This document shows, piece by piece, positions 61,248 to 64,000 of a DNA stretch of 64,000 nt (position 1 is the stretch's first letter; each line of letters opens with the position of its first letter). The notes beneath the pieces are model-generated. The model searched no databases and had not been told where the DNA came from. It saw only the letters and a list, made by a program, of their open reading frames with translations. The DNA is from Mariniblastus sp. (lineage in GTDB: Bacteria; Planctomycetota; Planctomycetia; Pirellulales; Pirellulaceae). The stretch is taken from positions 273,560-337,559 of the forward strand of contig JAKVBF010000001.1 of the NCBI GenBank assembly GCA_022447555.1, in the 5' to 3' direction. The translations under genes and the position numbers were made by a program.

Positions 61248-62483
61248 TTAGGCCACACGGCGACCCGCTTTATAAACTGCCGTACAGGGCTGATGGCCGA
61301 TCAAATAGGGCAGTTCACTGGGAACACTCAGGTCCCAAACCGCCAAATCCGCCAACTTCCCCAGCTCCAATGATCCTACTTGATGTGCCACTCGCAAGGC
61401 GCGAGCTGCGTTCAACGTCACGCCGCGGACGCTCTCAACCGGTGTCAAGCCAAACAGAGTACAAGCCATATTGGCCACCAACAAAGGTGACATAACGGGT
61501 GAGCTGCCCGGGTTCATGTCGGACCCCAGCGCGATAGGAACATGCCTTTCTCGCAAATCTGCGACCGGCGGCCGCTGGGTTTCATTGAGAAAATAAAAAG
61601 ACCCTGGCAGTAGCGTTGCCACCGATCCACACGCTGCCATCGCCTCGATTCCTGGCAGGTCGAGATACTCTAGATGATCGGCAGAAATCGCCCCTAATTG
61701 GGCTGCTAATTTTGCAGAACCCATGTGACTTAATTGTTCCGCGTGAATCTTTATTTGAAACCCATGATCAACGGCTGTTCGCAGAACCCGCTCCGTTTGC
61801 GGCAAATTGAACGCAATGGATTCTGTAAAAATATCCACTGCGGTCGCTAACCCGCCGATCGCCGGCAGCATCTCGTTGCAGACCATCGAAATGTATTCAT
61901 CAGGCCGTTCGGCAAACTCCGGTGGCAGAGCATGGGCCCCAAGAAACGTTGCGTGGACATCCACCGGCAATGACGCTCCTAATGAGCGGATCACCCGCAA
62001 CATTTTCAACTCGGTTTCCAGATCAAGTCCGTATCCGGATTTTATCTCAACCGTCGTGATTCCCGACGCCAACAATGTTTTTAATCGGCTCGCGGCGGAT
62101 TGGTAAAGCTGCTCCTCTGTCGCGGCGCGGGTAGCGCGAACGGTCGATAAGATACCCCCTCCTGCATTAGCGATTTCCTGATAGCTGGCCCCCTCCAATC
62201 GCTGCGCCCATTCATCGGCTCGGTTGCCACCAAACACTAGGTGCGTGTGGCAGTCGACCATGCCAGGACTGACTAGGCGGCCTTTCAGATCAATGACTTC
62301 GGGCGAAGACTCGATCGGAGGTAGGTTAGCAGATTCACCCAGCCAAGCAATCTTTCCGCTCTGGACCGCTAGCGCACCCTGCTGGATCAAGCCCCAGCCC
62401 GGGTCCAACTGAGGGTCGAACGTGATGAAGTCCGCATTGGTAAAAACTTGTTCCCAATCGTTGGTTCGTACCTGATTTAGCAT
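61248..62483 (-). CDS. hutI: Imidazolonepropionase
   Basis: 411 residues. The metal-binding VDCHTHLVFGGNRADEW, the GGGILSTVRATR loop, VEIKSGYGLD, HAEQLSHMGSAKLAAQLGAISADHLEYLD and LGSDMNPGSSP are diagnostic of HutI. It opens the imidazolone ring to N-formimino-L-glutamate. The ATG at 62483 has GGAG four bases upstream and overlaps the hutG stop by seven bases, so translation is coupled. Confidence 0.95.
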   Translation of the reverse strand: MLNQVRTNDWEQVFTNADFITFDPQLDPGWGLIQQGALAVQSGKIAWLGESANLPPIESSPEVIDLKGRLVSPGMVDCHTHLVFGGNRADEWAQRLEGASYQEIANAGGGILSTVRATRAATEEQLYQSAASRLKTLLASGITTVEIKSGYGLDLETELKMLRVIRSLGASLPVDVHATFLGAHALPPEFAERPDEYISMVCNEMLPAIGGLATAVDIFTESIAFNLPQTERVLRTAVDHGFQIKIHAEQLSHMGSAKLAAQLGAISADHLEYLDLPGIEAMAACGSVATLLPGSFYFLNETQRPPVADLRERHVPIALGSDMNPGSSPVMSPLLVANMACTLFGLTPVESVRGVTLNAARALRVAHQVGSLELGKLADLAVWDLSVPSELPYLIGHQPCTAVYKAGRRVA

Positions 62484-63262
62484 TGGCTCCAATCCAACAA
62501 AAGCTCGATCAATCGGCGAATTTCTTTGGCGACATTTGCGGCCGAATCAGACTGCCAACTCCCATTCGACTCGTTCATATAAGTGGCTTGTGATAATTCC
62601 AACTGCACACTATTGACCGAATGCATTTGACCATAATGGCGGGTGATGTACCCCCCAATAAAGCGGCCATTGTCGGCATAGGAGTACTCCGATAAACCAT
62701 CGCAAAATCCTCGAATCCGCGCGGATAATGACGGTTCACAGGTCGCTCCCCGCTGAGTCCCCATATTAAAGTCTGGCAGGACTCCATCAAAAAACATGGG
62801 AACCCGACTAGCAATCGAATGCGCATCAAGCAAAACAACTTTTCCGTGAATCTCAACCAAACGCTCCAATTCGGATCTCAATTGCTGATGATAGGGCTGC
62901 CAAAATTGGGTTTTTCGTTGCTCCACCTCGACCGTTTGCGGTTTCTCCGAGTCGGCATAGATCGGGTTTTGGGAAAACGTGATTTGTGGGCAAAGCCCGG
63001 TCGTGTCCTGCCCCGGGTAGAGACTTTTCCCATCGGGTGATCGGTTGAGATCAATCACATAACGGCTGGGTCGGGCGATAATCGAAGAAACCTCTGGCAT
63101 CTCCGAAATTTGATACAAGCGCGGCAAAAACCAGTCCGTGTCGACGGAGTTTCGGCCAAGTGGGGTCATCCGTGGCAACAATTCGCTAGGAATCCAAGTG
63201 CCGCTGTGGGGGAAACTGATCATTAAAGGGAGTTGACCCTCATGAAATTCGTACAGATTCAT
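62477..63262 (-). CDS. hutG: N-formylglutamate deformylase
   Basis: 261 residues. LMISFPHSGTWIPSELL, VDTDWFLPRLYQ, YVIDLNRSPDGKSLYPGQ, LLDAHSIASRVP and IGGYITRHYG are characteristic of the N-formylglutamate amidohydrolase family. It releases formate and glutamate, the last step of the five-step Hut pathway. The ATG at 63262 fits the family start; in-frame ATG codons at 63280 and further upstream are possible. It is the first gene of hutG-hutI-hutF and is divergent from hutU. Confidence 0.9.
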   Translation of the reverse strand: MNLYEFHEGQLPLMISFPHSGTWIPSELLPRMTPLGRNSVDTDWFLPRLYQISEMPEVSSIIARPSRYVIDLNRSPDGKSLYPGQDTTGLCPQITFSQNPIYADSEKPQTVEVEQRKTQFWQPYHQQLRSELERLVEIHGKVVLLDAHSIASRVPMFFDGVLPDFNMGTQRGATCEPSLSARIRGFCDGLSEYSYADNGRFIGGYITRHYGQMHSVNSVQLELSQATYMNESNGSWQSDSAANVAKEIRRLIELLLDWSQC

Positions 63263-63463
63263 GACTTGCCCGTTGGACATTAAATTGCACCGGCGTTTAG
63301 AATCGCCTAAGACGCGGTCGAGACGAAGGAACAAGCCGCAACGGCTTTAACTTACAACCCCTGCCCTAGCCTAACTTTTAGCCAAATTGTTAGCTGAGGT
63401 CTGTCACCAAGGTCGTTATCATACCAGTCGTTCACTCCTTGTTGCTATCACAGGAATCAAATT

Positions 63464-64000
63464 ATGGCGATCGCCGATCCCAACAACCGCCAATCGAGCC
63501 GGATGATCCAAGCCCCAACGGGCACTCAAATCAGCTGTAAAAGTTGGCTGACGGAAGCCCCTTTGCGGATGTTGATGAACAATCTGGATCCAAACGTCGC
63601 TGAACGCCCAGAAGAGCTGGTCGTATACGGCGGGATTGGCCGGGCCGCACGCAACTGGAAGTGCTTCGACAAAATCGTTGATTGCCTGCGTCATCTGGAG
63701 ACCGACCAAACATTGCTGGTTCAATCCGGCAAACCGGTTGGAGTGTTTCAAACTCATCCAGATGCCCCCAGAGTCTTGATCGCCAATAGCAATCTCGTCC
63801 CCCATTGGGCGAACTGGGAACACTTTCACGAACTCGATCGAAAAGGCTTAATGATGTACGGTCAAATGACGGCCGGCTCATGGATTTACATCGGTAGCCA
63901 AGGAATTGTGCAAGGCACTTACGAAACCTTCGTTTCTGTTGGCCGCACCCACTTCGAGGGGGACTTGGCCGGCAAATGGCTTTTAACGTCCGGGCTAGGT
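63464..64000 (+). CDS. hutU: Urocanate hydratase (partial, 3' end beyond the window)
   Basis: The first 179 residues of urocanase are in the window, open to the edge. AGGA lies eight bases before the ATG. The sequence carries [71 protein letters not shown] and GTYETF, with strong family conservation. The enzyme adds water to urocanate to give imidazolonepropionate, the substrate of hutI. It is divergent from the other hut genes across about 200 bases. hutH is not in the window. Confidence 0.96.
   Translation, partial: MAIADPNNRQSSRMIQAPTGTQISCKSWLTEAPLRMLMNNLDPNVAERPEELVVYGGIGRAARNWKCFDKIVDCLRHLETDQTLLVQSGKPVGVFQTHPDAPRVLIANSNLVPHWANWEHFHELDRKGLMMYGQMTAGSWIYIGSQGIVQGTYETFVSVGRTHFEGDLAGKWLLTSGLG

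Noticed and set aside
63419-63881. Minus-strand open frames of 116-136 codons at the right end
   Set aside because: They lie opposite the clearly conserved start of hutU and are shadows of it.
1-64000. CRISPR arrays, insertion sequences, integrases, attachment sites, rRNA or tRNA genes
   Set aside because: No regularly spaced repeats, transposase motifs or tRNA-like folds were seen anywhere in the window.

Overview
The window reads as the chromosome of a planctomycete, most likely of the Pirellulales type. The pointers are a DUF1559 pseudopilin-like protein, a PVC-type CxxCH heme protein with a beta-propeller, a Tat-exported Gfo/Idh/MocA oxidoreductase, a Hanks kinase with the planctomycete-style N-terminus, ExbB/ExbD genes beside secreted TPR proteins, a PEP-CTERM tail, frequent TTG and GTG starts and many unrecognised secreted proteins. 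Base composition is moderate and even. No insertion sequence, prophage, integrase, CRISPR array, tRNA or rRNA was seen. Both strands are used in short operons, and convergent pairs often share a bidirectional hairpin terminator.

Regions: 1-6.4 kb holds the DUF1559 gene (cut by the left edge), the heme protein, a methyltransferase and a deoxyhypusine-synthase-like gene. 6.6-9.5 kb holds rpmG (57 aa, with its own promoter and terminator), recJ and ung. 9.9-19.7 kb holds DUF2617, an alpha/beta hydrolase, DUF2752, a TrkH with a large insertion, mpg, lipoproteins, a Cys-rich lipoprotein, a DNA methyltransferase fused to a degenerate GIY-YIG-like domain, and HIT/Trm112-like genes. 19.9-30 kb is metabolic: bioD, aguB-aguA (agmatine to putrescine), a thioesterase, hemH, a molybdopterin oxidoreductase and a Gfo/Idh protein.

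30.1-36.4 kb is the most interesting block. It is one tight operon of a VWA protein with a TonB-like N-terminal helix, a secreted helical-repeat protein, ExbB, two ExbD proteins and a large secreted TPR protein. The last four genes overlap by 1-4 bases. This looks like a proton-driven Ton/Tol-type machine whose transducer ends in a metal-binding VWA domain.

37-47 kb holds a type IIA topoisomerase A-B pair, an orphan PEP-CTERM tail, a Ski2-like helicase and the housekeeping sigma factor. 48-59 kb holds a zinc-ribbon membrane protein, a kinase with a pseudo-receiver, a 910-residue secreted protein, an isolated rplX, cutC, a squalene-cyclase-repeat protein and groES. 59.2-64 kb ends with a 5-formyl-THF cyclo-ligase and a histidine utilisation locus: hutG-hutI-hutF on the minus strand, divergent from hutU, which is cut by the right edge.
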